Of a stretch of 63,127 nucleotides of DNA, positions 19,319 through 29,193 are shown piece after piece. Position 1 is the first letter of the stretch, and the number at the start of each line of letters is the position of its first letter. The notes below the pieces were generated by a model, which was given only the letters and a program-made list of their open reading frames with translations, was not told where the DNA came from and did not search any database. Origin of the DNA: Megasphaera massiliensis (lineage in GTDB: Bacteria > Bacillota > Negativicutes > Veillonellales > Megasphaeraceae). Location: positions 59,632 to 122,758 of the forward strand of contig NZ_HF954535.1 of the NCBI RefSeq assembly GCF_000455225.1, written 5' to 3'. A program made the position numbers and the translations under genes.

Positions 19319-20458
19319 ATGAGAATAGACAAGCGCCTGAAAATCGCCATTGCCGCTGTCGTCATCGCCGCCCTTGCTTTTGGCGGGTATACCTACTACC
19401 AAGGTCAGCAGCAGGCAAAACAAGCCTCTGCCGTTGAAACGGCTGAAGTCGTCCGTAAAGATCTGAAGTCGACCGTATCGGCCACGGGGACCATCAGTCC
19501 CGTCGATTCCGTCGAAGTATCGCCGAAGATCACAGCCCGTATCAGCCAGGTCTTGGTCAAGGAAAATGACTCGGTCACGGCCGGTCAAACCGTCGCCATC
19601 TTAGACGGTAAAGATTATGAAGCCCAGCGCGATCAGGCTCAGTACAAGGTCACCAATACCAAGGTGGAATATGAACGAGCTGAAAAGCTGTATGAGCTCG
19701 GCGCCGGAACAAAACAGGATCTGGACACGGCCAAGTTTAACTACGATACGGCCCTCAGTACCTTGTCAGAAGCTGAATCAGACGTAGCCGAAACGGTCAT
19801 TACGGCCCCCATGGACGGCGTCGTCGTCGGCGAACCGAAGACGGTCGGCACCATGGCCGTTCAGGGCAACAGCAACCCGACGGTCATCATGCGCATTGCC
19901 GATACGTCAAGCAAACAGATCTTAGCCCAAGTCGACGAAACGGATATCGGAAAAGTCCAAGTCGGACAGGAAGCGACCTTTACGGTCGACGCCTATACAA
20001 ACCGCACCTTTACGGCCCGCGTCTCGAAGATTTCTAAGACTGATACCAGCAACACCTGGGATACGAACAGCTCGTCGTCTTCGTCCTCGTCGAGTTCCTC
20101 CAGCTCTTCGGCCAGCGTCATCTACTATTACGTCACCCTCGACGTCAGTGATCCTGACGACGTCTTGAAACTGGGCATGACGGCCCGCGTCGACATTACG
20201 ACATCGGAAAAACAAGATGCCCTGGTCGTCCCCATCGCCGCTTTGAAGACCAATGATTCCGGCTCTTACGTCCTTCGCGTCAAGGATGACGGCACGACCG
20301 AACAGGTTCCGGTCAAGACGGGCATCTACAGCAGTGACTACGTCGAAATCCTGTCAGGGCTCACCGAAGGCGATAAGGTTTCCATTTCCTACACGGCCAG
20401 CAAATCTTCTTCATCTTCCTCGAAGAGCAGCAGCCGTCAAGGGCCGCCGCCCATGTAA
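19319..20458 (+). CDS. MacA-like periplasmic adaptor of ABC efflux pump
   Basis: This 379-aa membrane-fusion protein has one N-terminal helix (residues about 8-25), a lipoyl/biotinyl-like half ([21 protein letters not shown]), a short alpha hairpin (about 85-150) and beta-barrel domains. I chose ATG 19319 ([15 protein letters not shown]) because GGAG lies eight bases upstream; earlier in-frame starts lack a ribosome site. A run of 14 serines (20069-20110) written with five different Ser codons interrupts the beta-barrel region, and a second Ser/Lys-rich tract precedes the C-terminal GPPPM. It is 14 nt ahead of the ATPase gene, forming a macA-macB type operon that would export drugs, peptides or lipids across the diderm envelope. 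Confidence 0.88.
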   Translation: MRIDKRLKIAIAAVVIAALAFGGYTYYQGQQQAKQASAVETAEVVRKDLKSTVSATGTISPVDSVEVSPKITARISQVLVKENDSVTAGQTVAILDGKDYEAQRDQAQYKVTNTKVEYERAEKLYELGAGTKQDLDTAKFNYDTALSTLSEAESDVAETVITAPMDGVVVGEPKTVGTMAVQGNSNPTVIMRIADTSSKQILAQVDETDIGKVQVGQEATFTVDAYTNRTFTARVSKISKTDTSNTWDTNSSSSSSSSSSSSSSASVIYYYVTLDVSDPDDVLKLGMTARVDITTSEKQDALVVPIAALKTNDSGSYVLRVKDDGTTEQVPVKTGIYSSDYVEILSGLTEGDKVSISYTASKSSSSSSKSSSRQGPPPM

Positions 20459-20472
20459 GGGAGGTCTTGGCT

Positions 20473-21166
20473 ATGAATCCCATCATTGAACTCCAAGGTA
20501 TTGAAAAGATATACCATATCGGAGGGGAAGACTTCGCCGCCTTAGCCGGCATTACCCTCAACATTGAAGAAGGGGAATTTGCCGCCCTCATGGGCCCTTC
20601 CGGCTCGGGAAAGTCGACATTGATGAACATCCTCGGCTGCCTCGACAGGCCGACAGCCGGCTCGTACCAGCTGGGAGGAAAGGAAGTTGCCCACCTGAGC
20701 GACGATGAACTCGCCGTCGTCCGCAACCAGCACATCGGCTTCGTCTTCCAGAACTTCAACCTCCTGTCGCGAATTACAGCTCTCGACAACGTCGCCCTTC
20801 CCCTGGTCTATGCCGGTGTCGGCCGCAAAGAGCGGACCGAACGGGCCATGGATAAACTGAAATCCGTCGGCCTTGAAACGTGGGCCCATCACAAGCCGAA
20901 TGAACTCTCCGGCGGCCAGCGCCAGCGAGTGGCCATCGCCAGAGCCTTGGTCAACAACCCGCACATCATCATGGCCGACGAACCGACGGGCAACCTCGAT
21001 ACGAAGTCGACCAAAGATATCATGCGCCTCTTTGAAGAGCTCCACGAAGACCACAAGACGATCATCTTGGTCACCCACGAACCGGAAATCGCCGCTTGTG
21101 CGACCCGTCAGCTCCTCTTGTCAGACGGTAAGATTACCAAAGATGCCGGAAAGGGGGTCGTCATGG

Positions 21167-21177
<11 letters not shown>
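20473..21177 (+). CDS. MacB/LolD-type ABC transporter ATPase
   Basis: This 234-aa nucleotide-binding protein energises the adjacent permease. Walker [10 protein letters not shown] lies near residues 40-48, the Q-loop is in [10 protein letters not shown], the signature is [15 protein letters not shown] near 140, and Walker B is [13 protein letters not shown]-loop VTHEPE follows. ATG 20473 has GGGAGG at eight-base spacing, better than the TTG six bases earlier. The 3' end overlaps the permease start by 11 nt, so they are co-translated. Confidence 0.93.
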
Positions 21178-22384
<1,207 letters not shown>

Positions 22385-22388
22385 AAAG

Positions 22389-22416
22389 AAGCACTGTTCC
22401 GAGGAACAGTGCTTTT
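22389..22416 (+). terminator. bidirectional terminator
   Basis: AGCACTGTTCC pairs with GGAACAGTGCT, with AAAAA before and TTTTT after. It serves the MacAB operon (+) and the flavodoxin gene (-). Confidence 0.88.
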
Positions 22417-22429
22417 TATATGCAAAAAC

Positions 22430-22951
22430 TTATTCGTTCAGCCAGCGGCGCACATCGTCTTCGGCGTCCTGAACGGTCGAACCTAAAATAGCCAGGTGCG
22501 ACCCCAGCACGGCCTTAGGGCAAAGTTCATGGATGTCTTCCAGACTGCGGCCGATACCACTCCCTTCATGGGTGCAGAAAGGATAGATGGTTTTGCCGGA
22601 AAAATCGTGATTTTCTAAGAAAGTCCACAGGGCCATAGGCATGGTTCCGCACCAATTGGGATAGCCGAGAAAGATGAGATCGTAACCGCTGATATCGTCA
22701 AGATCCTTTGACAGGGCCGGCCGAAGCCTCTTTTCCCATTCATGGCGGGCCAGGGAGACCGTTTCTTTATACTCATGAGGATAGACGGCTGCTGCCCGGA
22801 TATGAAAGAGGTCCCCGCCGGTCATGCGGCCGATCATCTTAGCCGCCTGCTCCGTATTACCAACCTTAAGATTGACAATCTTACCGCTGACATAATTCAT
22901 ACCGGCATGTGAAAAATAAGCAATGAGACATTTTTTCCCCTTATAATCCAT
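22430..22951 (-). CDS. flavodoxin
   Basis: This 173-aa FMN-binding electron carrier resembles the Flavodoxin_4 group. The N-terminus CLIAYFSHAGMNYVSGKIV carries an altered phosphate loop, with YFSHAG taking the place of the usual YxSxTGNT. It also has GGDLFHIRAAAVYPHEY, LIFLGYPNWCGTMPMALWTFLE (FMN-contacting loop near 95-116) and FCTHEGSGIG. A GGAG-type ribosome site precedes the ATG. It is monocistronic. The redox partner is unknown, and no oxidoreductase is adjacent. Confidence 0.88.
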   Translation of the reverse strand: MDYKGKKCLIAYFSHAGMNYVSGKIVNLKVGNTEQAAKMIGRMTGGDLFHIRAAAVYPHEYKETVSLARHEWEKRLRPALSKDLDDISGYDLIFLGYPNWCGTMPMALWTFLENHDFSGKTIYPFCTHEGSGIGRSLEDIHELCPKAVLGSHLAILGSTVQDAEDDVRRWLNE

Positions 22952-23168
22952 AGACAGGTCACTCCTCCCGGCTCGATGGGCCTAAAAATACTGATTATAA
23001 TTTCATTATACGGCAAAACGATAAGCTGTTCAATCACTATCATAAATGGAAGCCATTTCATTTTCTCATGCCTGCCGCCCTCCCCTTACCTTTCCAATGT
23101 CCATATAATGTAGTAAAATAAAGGAGCTAACAGATTTTTACTATCAACGAACATAAGGAGGTCCATTT

Positions 23169-24409
23169 ATGGCTCACGTAAATGAAAACTACTTGAAACT
23201 CCCCGGAAATTACCTCTTTGCGACGATTGCAAAGAAAGTAGAAGCTTACTCCAAAGCACATCCGGAAGCGAATATCATCCGTCTCGGCATCGGCGACGTC
23301 ACCCGTCCCCTGGCATCGGCCATCATCGACGCCATGCATAAAGCCGTCGACGAAATGGGCAAAGCCGAAACCTTCCGCGGCTACGGTCCGGAACAGGGCT
23401 ATGACTTCCTCCGCCAGGCCATCATCGACGGTGACTATAAAACACGGGGCATCGACCTCGATCTTGACGAAGTCTTCGTCGGTGACGGTGCGAAAACGGA
23501 TGTTGCCTGCATCCAGGAAATCTTCGGCAGTGACCTCAAATTCGCCGTAGCCGATCCGGTCTACCCGGTCTACCTCGACTCCAACGTCATGTGCGGCCAC
23601 ACGGGCGAATGGAATGCCGAAAAGGGCATCTATGACGGCGTCGTCTACCTTCCCTGCACGCCGGAAAACGGTTTCAAAGCCGTACCGCCGACGGAAAAAG
23701 TCGACATCGTCTACCTCTGCAACCCTTCCAACCCGACAGGCACGGCCATGAGCAAGGAAGAACTGGCAAACTGGGTCGCAGCGGCAAAGAAAATAACTTC
23801 ATCATCATCTATGACTCGGCCTATGAAACGTACATCACTGAACCGGACGTTCCTCACAGCATCTTTGAAGTCGAAGGGGCCAAAGAAGTCGCCATCGAAC
23901 TGCGCTCCTACTCCAAATGTGCCGGCTTCACGGGCACCCGCTGCTCCTACGTCGTCGTTCCCCATGCCTGCACGGCGTATAAAAAAGACGGCACGGCCGT
24001 CGAACTCAATCCCTTGTGGAACCGTCGTCAGTGCACCTTCTTCAACGGCACACCGTACATCGTCCAGCGCGCTGCCGAAGCTTACTACAGCCCGGAAGGC
24101 CAGAAACAGTGCTTGGCTGACGTCAAGTACTACATGGAAAATGCCCACATCATCCGCGACGGCCTGACCAAAGCCGGTTTCACCGTCTACGGCGCTACCA
24201 ACTCGCCGTACGCCTGGGTACAGACACCGAACGGCATGAAGAGCTGGGACTTCTTTGATCTCCTCCTCGAAAAAGCCCACGTCGTAACGACACCGGGTTC
24301 GGGCTTTGGCCCCCACGGCGAAGGCTACCTCCGCCTGACGGCCTTTGGCACCAAAGAAAATACGATCGAAGCCGTCAACCGCATCGCTAATTTAAATTTA
24401 TTCAAATAA
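23169..24409 (+). pseudogene. dapL: LL-diaminopimelate aminotransferase, disrupted by a one-base frameshift
   Basis: DapL makes LL-diaminopimelate from tetrahydrodipicolinate in one PLP-dependent step for lysine and peptidoglycan. Frame 1 runs from ATG 23169 (AAGGAGG upstream) through IRLGIGDVTRPL, GYGPEQGYDFLR, FVGDGAKTD and LCNPSNPTG to AAKK near 23792. The homologous protein then continues in the -1 frame ([22 protein letters not shown] with the PLP Lys, then the C-terminal domain) to the stop at 24409. Restoring one A in the A run 23790-23793 would give a full 413-aa enzyme of family length. Without it the product stops at 24167 and lacks the PLP Lys. The cause could be a sequencing or assembly error, a true mutation, or frameshifting. 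The rest of the gene shows no decay, which favours an error. Confidence 0.93.
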
Positions 24410-24423
24410 AGGTGGTTTAACCA

Positions 24424-25530
24424 TTGAGTACAAATTTGGAAGTAGGCATCGTCGGCTTGCCGAATGTCGGTAAGAGCACCCTTTTCAATGCCATTACCAA
24501 AGCCGGCGCAGAAGCGGCAAACTATCCCTTCTGCACGATTGAACCGAACGTCGGTATCGTAGAAGTACCGGATCCGCGCATCCAGGTCCTGACCGACATG
24601 TATAACCCGAAGAAAACGATTCCCGCTGTCATGCGTTTCGTCGATATCGCAGGCCTTGTCGCCGGCGCCTCCAAGGGCGAAGGCCTGGGCAACAAATTTC
24701 TCAGCCATATCCGTGAAACCGACGCCATCGCCGAAGTCGTCCGCTGCTTTGAAGATTCAAACATCACCCACGTCGACGGCTCCATCGACCCCATTCGCGA
24801 CATCGAAACGATCAATACCGAACTCTGCCTGGCAGACTTAGAAACGGTGCAGAAACGAGCCGACCGCATCGCCAAAGTCGCCCAGTGCGGCGATAAAGAA
24901 GCCAAGGTCGAATACGACGTCCTGAAAAAAGTTCTCGCCTGCCTTGAAAACGGCGAACCGGCCCGCAAAGCAGGCCTTACCAAAGACGACTTGCCTCAGG
25001 TTAAAGACCTCAATCTCCTGACCTTGAAGCCCATCATCTACATTGCCAACGTCGCTGAAGATGAAGCCGGCAATCCCGACGCCAATCCCAATGTCAAGCG
25101 CGTCGAAGAATACGCCGCCCAAGAAGGGGCTCAGGTCGTCGCCGTTTCAGCTAAAATCGAAGCCGAAATCGCCGAACTTCCGGCCGACGAAGCCGCCGTC
25201 TTCTTAGAAGAACTGGGACTCCCCGAATCGGGTCTCGATAAGCTCATCAAAGCCAGCTATGCCCTCTTGGGCCTGATCAACTTCTTTACGGCCGGTGCCG
25301 ACGAAGTCCGGGCCTGGACCATCGTCAACGGCACGAAAGCCCAGAAGGCTGCCGGCAAGATCCACACCGACATCGAACGGGGCTTCATCCGCGCTGAAAT
25401 CGTTTCCTACGACGACCTCATCGCCTGCGGCAGCGAACAAGGTGCCAAAGAAAAAGGCCTCGTCCGCCTAGAAGGAAAGGATTACATCATGAAAGACGGC
25501 GATGTAACCTACTTCCGCTTCAACGTCTGA
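24424..25530 (+). CDS. ychF: redox-regulated ATPase/GTPase YchF
   Basis: This 368-aa Obg-related P-loop protein binds ribosomes and prefers ATP in studied members. The G1 motif GLPNVGKST lies near residues 10-18, G3 is [22 protein letters not shown] split near 70-90, and the G4 position is altered (NVAED), as usual for YchF. A coiled-coil and a C-terminal TGS domain ([21 protein letters not shown]) complete it. Translation begins at TTG 24424 with AAAGGTGG upstream. It lies 14 nt after dapL and probably shares its transcript. A shared terminator follows. Confidence 0.95.
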   Translation: MSTNLEVGIVGLPNVGKSTLFNAITKAGAEAANYPFCTIEPNVGIVEVPDPRIQVLTDMYNPKKTIPAVMRFVDIAGLVAGASKGEGLGNKFLSHIRETDAIAEVVRCFEDSNITHVDGSIDPIRDIETINTELCLADLETVQKRADRIAKVAQCGDKEAKVEYDVLKKVLACLENGEPARKAGLTKDDLPQVKDLNLLTLKPIIYIANVAEDEAGNPDANPNVKRVEEYAAQEGAQVVAVSAKIEAEIAELPADEAAVFLEELGLPESGLDKLIKASYALLGLINFFTAGADEVRAWTIVNGTKAQKAAGKIHTDIERGFIRAEIVSYDDLIACGSEQGAKEKGLVRLEGKDYIMKDGDVTYFRFNV

Positions 25531-25563
25531 TCAACCGATAATATCTTACAACCTCTGAAATAC

Positions 25564-25616
25564 GAAAAAAGCTCATCCCGTGACAGCAGCTTACTGCCAT
25601 GGGATGAGCCTTTTTC
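25564..25616 (+). terminator. bidirectional terminator after ychF and xre
   Basis: GCTCATCCC pairs with GGGATGAGC, with six A before and five T after. The right edge touches the stop of the minus-strand xre gene. Confidence 0.85.
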
Positions 25617-25866
25617 ATAAGACTTGTACTTCTTCTTCGCTCTTCAGATTGGGTCGAGGCGTCCGTTCATCGGTCAGACCGGCAATGTAATCTAAGGACG
25701 TATGGTACAGCTTTGCCAGCTGAATCAGTTTTTCTACGGGAATCTTTCGTTTTCCCAATTCGTACATGCCATATCCAACTTGAGAACATTTTAAAATTTT
25801 GGCTACATCAGCTTGAGAAAGTCTCGCCTCCAATCGGAGCGTCTTCAAACGGCTGTAGTATTTCAT
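25615..25866 (-). CDS. small XRE-family HTH regulator
   Basis: This 83-aa protein is essentially one HTH_3 domain: LKTLRLEARLSQADVAKILKC followed by SQVGYGMYELGKRKIPVEKLIQLAKLYHTSLDYIAGLTD. It would bind DNA as a dimer; no sensor domain is present. The gene begins only a few bases from the left end of the IS605-type element. No ribosome site is visible in the 20 nt before the ATG: the nearest GGAG is 18 nt away, inside the element's hairpin. Its original leader may therefore have been replaced by the insertion. Target genes are unknown. Confidence 0.8.
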   Translation of the reverse strand: MKYYSRLKTLRLEARLSQADVAKILKCSQVGYGMYELGKRKIPVEKLIQLAKLYHTSLDYIAGLTDERTPRPNLKSEEEVQVL

Positions 25867-25872
25867 CTAAAT

Positions 25873-25917
25873 GCGGGCAGGATACTCCGACCTCTTAGGT
25901 CGGGGAGGAAGGCCCGC
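25873..25917. mobile_element. left-end hairpin of IS605-type element
   Basis: Outer arms GCGGGC (25873-25878) and GCCCGC (25912-25917) enclose a second perfect stem CCGACCT/AGGTCGG (25887-25903) with a three-base loop. Subterminal hairpins like this are recognised at the ends of IS200/IS605 elements. The exact left junction is not fixed; it should lie within about 10 nt left of the hairpin. Confidence 0.55.
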
Positions 25918-26015
25918 TTCACCTCACTTTCTTTAAATACTAGAGTTTTAGTAACATATATGATATGGTGGTCTTGATGAAAGCCATATAATTTTAGAAA
26001 GGCAGGTGAGAAAAA

Positions 26016-27242
26016 GTGTCCGACCTAACTAAAACGATAAAACTTCGCATCCATGTTTCTCCGGAGCAAGAGATACTGTTTCGTCAAATGACGGAGCAGT
26101 ATCGTCAGGCTTGTAATTTTGTGTCGCAATACATCTTCGACAATCAATTCAACTTGGCTTATCAAATCCTCAACAAAGAACTATACAGCGACCTTCGTAA
26201 TCAATTCGGGCTGAAGTCACAGCTGGCACAGTCATCCATCAAGACGGTTATCGCCCGTTATAAGACTGTCAAGCAGCAGTTATTCCAGAAACCATACAAA
26301 TACAAGGACAACGATGGCAGCTGGAAATATATCCCTAAGACGCTTGAATGGCTTTGGAAGCCCCTCTTCTTCAAGCGCCCGCAAGCGGATTTAGTTCGTA
26401 ACCGTGATTACAGCTTCGTGGACAACGGACAAAACCTGTCTCTCAACACCCTTGGCAAACGAACCCGGTGCACCTTTGAAAGCAAACCATTTTCGGAATA
26501 CCTCGATGGCTCATGGAATCTCGGTACGGCCAAACTGGTTGAACTCAAAGGCCTGTGGTATCTGCATATCCCAGTCACCAAAGCGGTTGAAGGTTTCCAA
26601 AAGGAAAACGTCCGTCACGTTGTCGGGATTGACCGTGGCTTGCGATTCCTGACAGTCAGTTACGATGAGCAAGGAAAAACAGAGTTCGTTTCCGGGCGAA
26701 AGATTGCTGCCAAACGACATAAGTTCCTCAAAATCAGACAACAACTCCAATCCAAAGGCACAAAATCGGCAAAGCGCAGACTCAAAGCCCTTTCCGGACG
26801 AGAGAACCGTTGGATGTCCGATGTAAATCATCGGATTTCTAAGACACTCGTTACGAAATACGGCAAGGATACATTGTTTGTACTGGAAGATTTGACGGGT
26901 GTCAGCTTTGAAGCATCGAATCTCTCCCAAACTGCAAAGCAGAACTATGACCTGCGGAGCTGGACTTTCTATCAGCTTGAGCAATTTCTGACCTACAAGG
27001 CTCACGAAAACCGCTCGAAAGTATTGAAAGTCTCGGCCAAATACACCTCTCAGCGTTGCCCGAAATGCAGTACAATCCACAAGGAAAACCGTAAGCCTCA
27101 CAAGCATCTGTATCGCTGTCAGTGCGGATACCAATCCAACGATGACCGTATCGGAGCTATGAATATCCAGCATCTTGGTACGATGTGGATTTCCGGAGAC
27201 AATCACCCTCGTTACGAGAGAATTGCAACGGCCTCGGAGTAA
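26016..27242 (+). CDS. tnpB: TnpB, RNA-guided nuclease of an IS605-type element
   Basis: This 408-aa protein has an N-terminal helical/beta region (LTKTIKLRIHVSPEQEILFR, residues 4-23) and a RuvC-like nuclease. The catalytic acids are intact: D206 in GIDRGL, E291 in VLEDLTG and D377 in NDDRIGAMNI. A zinc ribbon uses C348, C351, C368 and C370 (CPKC...CQC). Characterised TnpB proteins are guide-RNA-directed DNA nucleases, with the guide made from the element's right end. No tnpA is present, so this is a tnpB-only copy needing a partner in trans. Its codon use is less C-ending than its neighbours. GGCAGGTGAG lies before the start, a GTG or the following codons near 26016. Confidence 0.93.
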   Translation: MSDLTKTIKLRIHVSPEQEILFRQMTEQYRQACNFVSQYIFDNQFNLAYQILNKELYSDLRNQFGLKSQLAQSSIKTVIARYKTVKQQLFQKPYKYKDNDGSWKYIPKTLEWLWKPLFFKRPQADLVRNRDYSFVDNGQNLSLNTLGKRTRCTFESKPFSEYLDGSWNLGTAKLVELKGLWYLHIPVTKAVEGFQKENVRHVVGIDRGLRFLTVSYDEQGKTEFVSGRKIAAKRHKFLKIRQQLQSKGTKSAKRRLKALSGRENRWMSDVNHRISKTLVTKYGKDTLFVLEDLTGVSFEASNLSQTAKQNYDLRSWTFYQLEQFLTYKAHENRSKVLKVSAKYTSQRCPKCSTIHKENRKPHKHLYRCQCGYQSNDDRIGAMNIQHLGTMWISGDNHPRYERIATASE

Positions 27243-27376
27243 ATCTCCTTGGCAAAACGGGCATCGTCAACTGCCCGATGATGTAGGCAGAATTAGGGAG
27301 ATGTTGTTCTTAGCATCGCTACTACCTGTGTTTCTCTGACTTACAAGCTCCGCTTCTATAAAAGGGAGTCGTTGAC
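27243..27376 (+). ncRNA. probable right end of IS605 element and candidate omega (guide) RNA region
   Basis: Downstream of tnpB the sequence contains several short hairpins, for example CGGGCA..TGCCCG at about 27259-27275. It ends in a terminal stem GCTCC.CTT/AAG.GGAGT (27347-27369) followed by GTTGAC. Right ends of this family often close with a hairpin and TTGAC, and in studied tnpB elements this region is the scaffold of the guide RNA, with the guide taken from the flank. The boundary at about 27376 and the RNA itself are inferred. From 27377 to 27457 I see only AT-rich sequence. Confidence 0.5.
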
Positions 27377-27457
27377 GTCATCACCTGTTTTCATCATTAT
27401 CGTATTCCAGAAGTACATTAGTAATGTCCTTTATACTATTATAGTAAATATATAAAA

Positions 27458-27497
27458 AGACGGCAATGATTATCTGCATATAATCGTTGCCGTCTTT
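27458..27497 (-). terminator. dld terminator
   Basis: AGACGGCAATGATTA pairs with TAATCGTTGCCGTCT around a short loop. A T run follows on the minus strand (A run at 27454-27458). Confidence 0.85.
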
Positions 27498-27525
27498 GCA
27501 ATTTAGACAATCTTTTATGAAATAC

Positions 27526-28935
27526 TTAACAAATTTGTACCAATTTACCGGGATTCATGATATTATTGGGATCTAAAGCCTTCTTGATGGCCTTGATGAC
27601 ATTTAGTTCTGCTTCCGGAGTACAGAGCGCAAACTCTTCGAGCTTCTTAAAACCGACGCCGTGTTCACCGGACATCTTGCCCCCGAGGGCATAGACCCGC
27701 GGGAAGAGGTCGCGGTGGAAGGCCTTGATCTTTTCAAACCATTCTTCCGGTGACAAGCCTTTGGCATTCAAAGGAAGAACGTGGATATTCCCATCGCCGA
27801 TATGGGCAACGGTGACGCAGTAGAGGTCGTACTTTTCGCGAAGTTCCGGAATCTGCTTGGTGATATCAGGAATCTTATCGAGGGGAACGACGAAGTCTTC
27901 CGTCTGGAACATCTTGTCGACGTCGCGGGCCGCTTCGGCAAACTGCTTGCGCAGCTTCCAGATGCGCTTATCGGCTTCAAATTCATCGATAGAACCGTTT
28001 TCTTCAGCAAGATCACAGAGCTGTTCCATCTTACGGTCCGAATCGTCTTCGCTGAACGATTCGACAGTAACGATGACGTAGTCGCAGCCTTCATCGACAT
28101 GAGGCATCTTCATATCCAAGAACTTGCAGGTCATGCGCAGGGCTTCATTGTCCATGAATTCGATACTGGTCGGATCGATGCCGGCTTTCAAGATTTTATT
28201 GGGAAGGGCAAAAGCTTCTTCATCCGTCTTGAATACGCAGACCATATTGAAGGTATAAGGCGGCATGGGGCGAAGCTTGACCGTGACTTCCGTAATGATG
28301 CCGAGAACGCCTTCAGAACCGGCGAAGAGCTGTTCTAGGCAAAGACCGGTAGAGCATTTCTTTAAGCGGGCACCGGCATCGAGGATGTCGCCCGTCGGCG
28401 TAACGACTTTCAGGCTGTAAATCTGGTTGCGCGTCGTCCCGTACTTGACAGCCTTATTGCCGCCGGCATTATTAGCTACGTTGCCGCCGATCATGCTGCT
28501 GTCAGCGCTCGACGGATCGCCGGCGTAAAGGAGGCCGTGTTTAGCCGCTTCGCGCTGCAAATCGCCGGTAATGACCCCGGTCTGGCAGACGGCATACATG
28601 TTGTCGGCATCGAAGGTCAGAATCTGATTCATCCGTTCCAATTCGACGACGATGCCATGGTAGACGGGGATAGCGCCGCAGGCAACGCCGGAACCGGCCG
28701 AACGCGGCGTAATGGGAACGAGGTATTTGTTGGCCAGTTTAACGACTTCAGCCACTTCTTCCGTCGAACCCGGGAATACGACGACTTCCGGTTTGTGGAA
28801 ATAATGAGAGTTACCTTCTTCATCGGTCTGATACCGTTCCAAGTAATCTTCGTCAGTCTTGACGAATTTATCCCCCAGGACATTTCGTAATTCGGCTAAT
28901 AATTCCGGTGTAACAGGATTAAATGATGCTGCCAT
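27526..28935 (-). CDS. FAD-binding oxidase, D-lactate dehydrogenase/GlcD type
   Basis: This 469-aa flavoprotein oxidises a 2-hydroxy acid, most likely D-lactate, passing electrons to an electron-transferring flavoprotein in the related Megasphaera system. The FAD PCMH domain shows VVFPGSTEEVAEVVKLAN, TPRSAGSGVACGAIPV, GGNVANNAGGNKAVKYG and AGSEGVLGIITEVTVKL. The C-terminal FAD-oxidase domain has VAHIGDGNIHVLPL with its metal-binding His, and GKMSGEHGVGFKK. Its own promoter lies at 29020-29047. No glcE/glcF or etfAB is adjacent, so glycolate or other acids remain possible. In a lactate user this would feed pyruvate to PEP synthase and acyl-CoA pathways. Confidence 0.88.
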   Translation of the reverse strand: MAASFNPVTPELLAELRNVLGDKFVKTDEDYLERYQTDEEGNSHYFHKPEVVVFPGSTEEVAEVVKLANKYLVPITPRSAGSGVACGAIPVYHGIVVELERMNQILTFDADNMYAVCQTGVITGDLQREAAKHGLLYAGDPSSADSSMIGGNVANNAGGNKAVKYGTTRNQIYSLKVVTPTGDILDAGARLKKCSTGLCLEQLFAGSEGVLGIITEVTVKLRPMPPYTFNMVCVFKTDEEAFALPNKILKAGIDPTSIEFMDNEALRMTCKFLDMKMPHVDEGCDYVIVTVESFSEDDSDRKMEQLCDLAEENGSIDEFEADKRIWKLRKQFAEAARDVDKMFQTEDFVVPLDKIPDITKQIPELREKYDLYCVTVAHIGDGNIHVLPLNAKGLSPEEWFEKIKAFHRDLFPRVYALGGKMSGEHGVGFKKLEEFALCTPEAELNVIKAIKKALDPNNIMNPGKLVQIC

Positions 28936-29019
28936 ATATAAACGCTTCCCCTCTGTCAGTCTGGATTTAAGTATTCCAAAAAGCTATAGTAAATTCACTT
29001 CTTCATGGAAGTTGAACAT

Positions 29020-29047
29020 AGTATACCATATCCCAAAGACTTGTAAA
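29020..29047 (-). promoter_or_regulatory. promoter of D-lactate dehydrogenase gene
   Basis: Minus strand TTTACA (29047-29042), 16-bp spacer, TATACT (29025-29020), 85 nt before the start. Confidence 0.6.
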
Positions 29048-29193
29048 GCCACTTTTTTCTTCATTTCTTAGGATTATCCCGGTTTATCTTCTAATCTTGA
29101 AACGAAAGAACGTGATTTTTACATAAAGTTTTACGTTTTACGGCAGCATCGTTTTTACCGATTATATTTATTTTTTATATCTTCTATGCTTGA

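Noticed and set aside
20873-21166. Long upstream extension of the MacB permease frame
   Set aside because: This part is the ATPase gene read in another frame. The permease core begins at ATG 21167 with a ribosome site.
23781-23800. Programmed -1 frameshift as the explanation of the dapL break
   Set aside because: There is no standard slippery heptamer (the sequence is A-AAG-AAA-ATA) and no clear downstream pseudoknot. A missing base is simpler, so it is kept only as an alternative.
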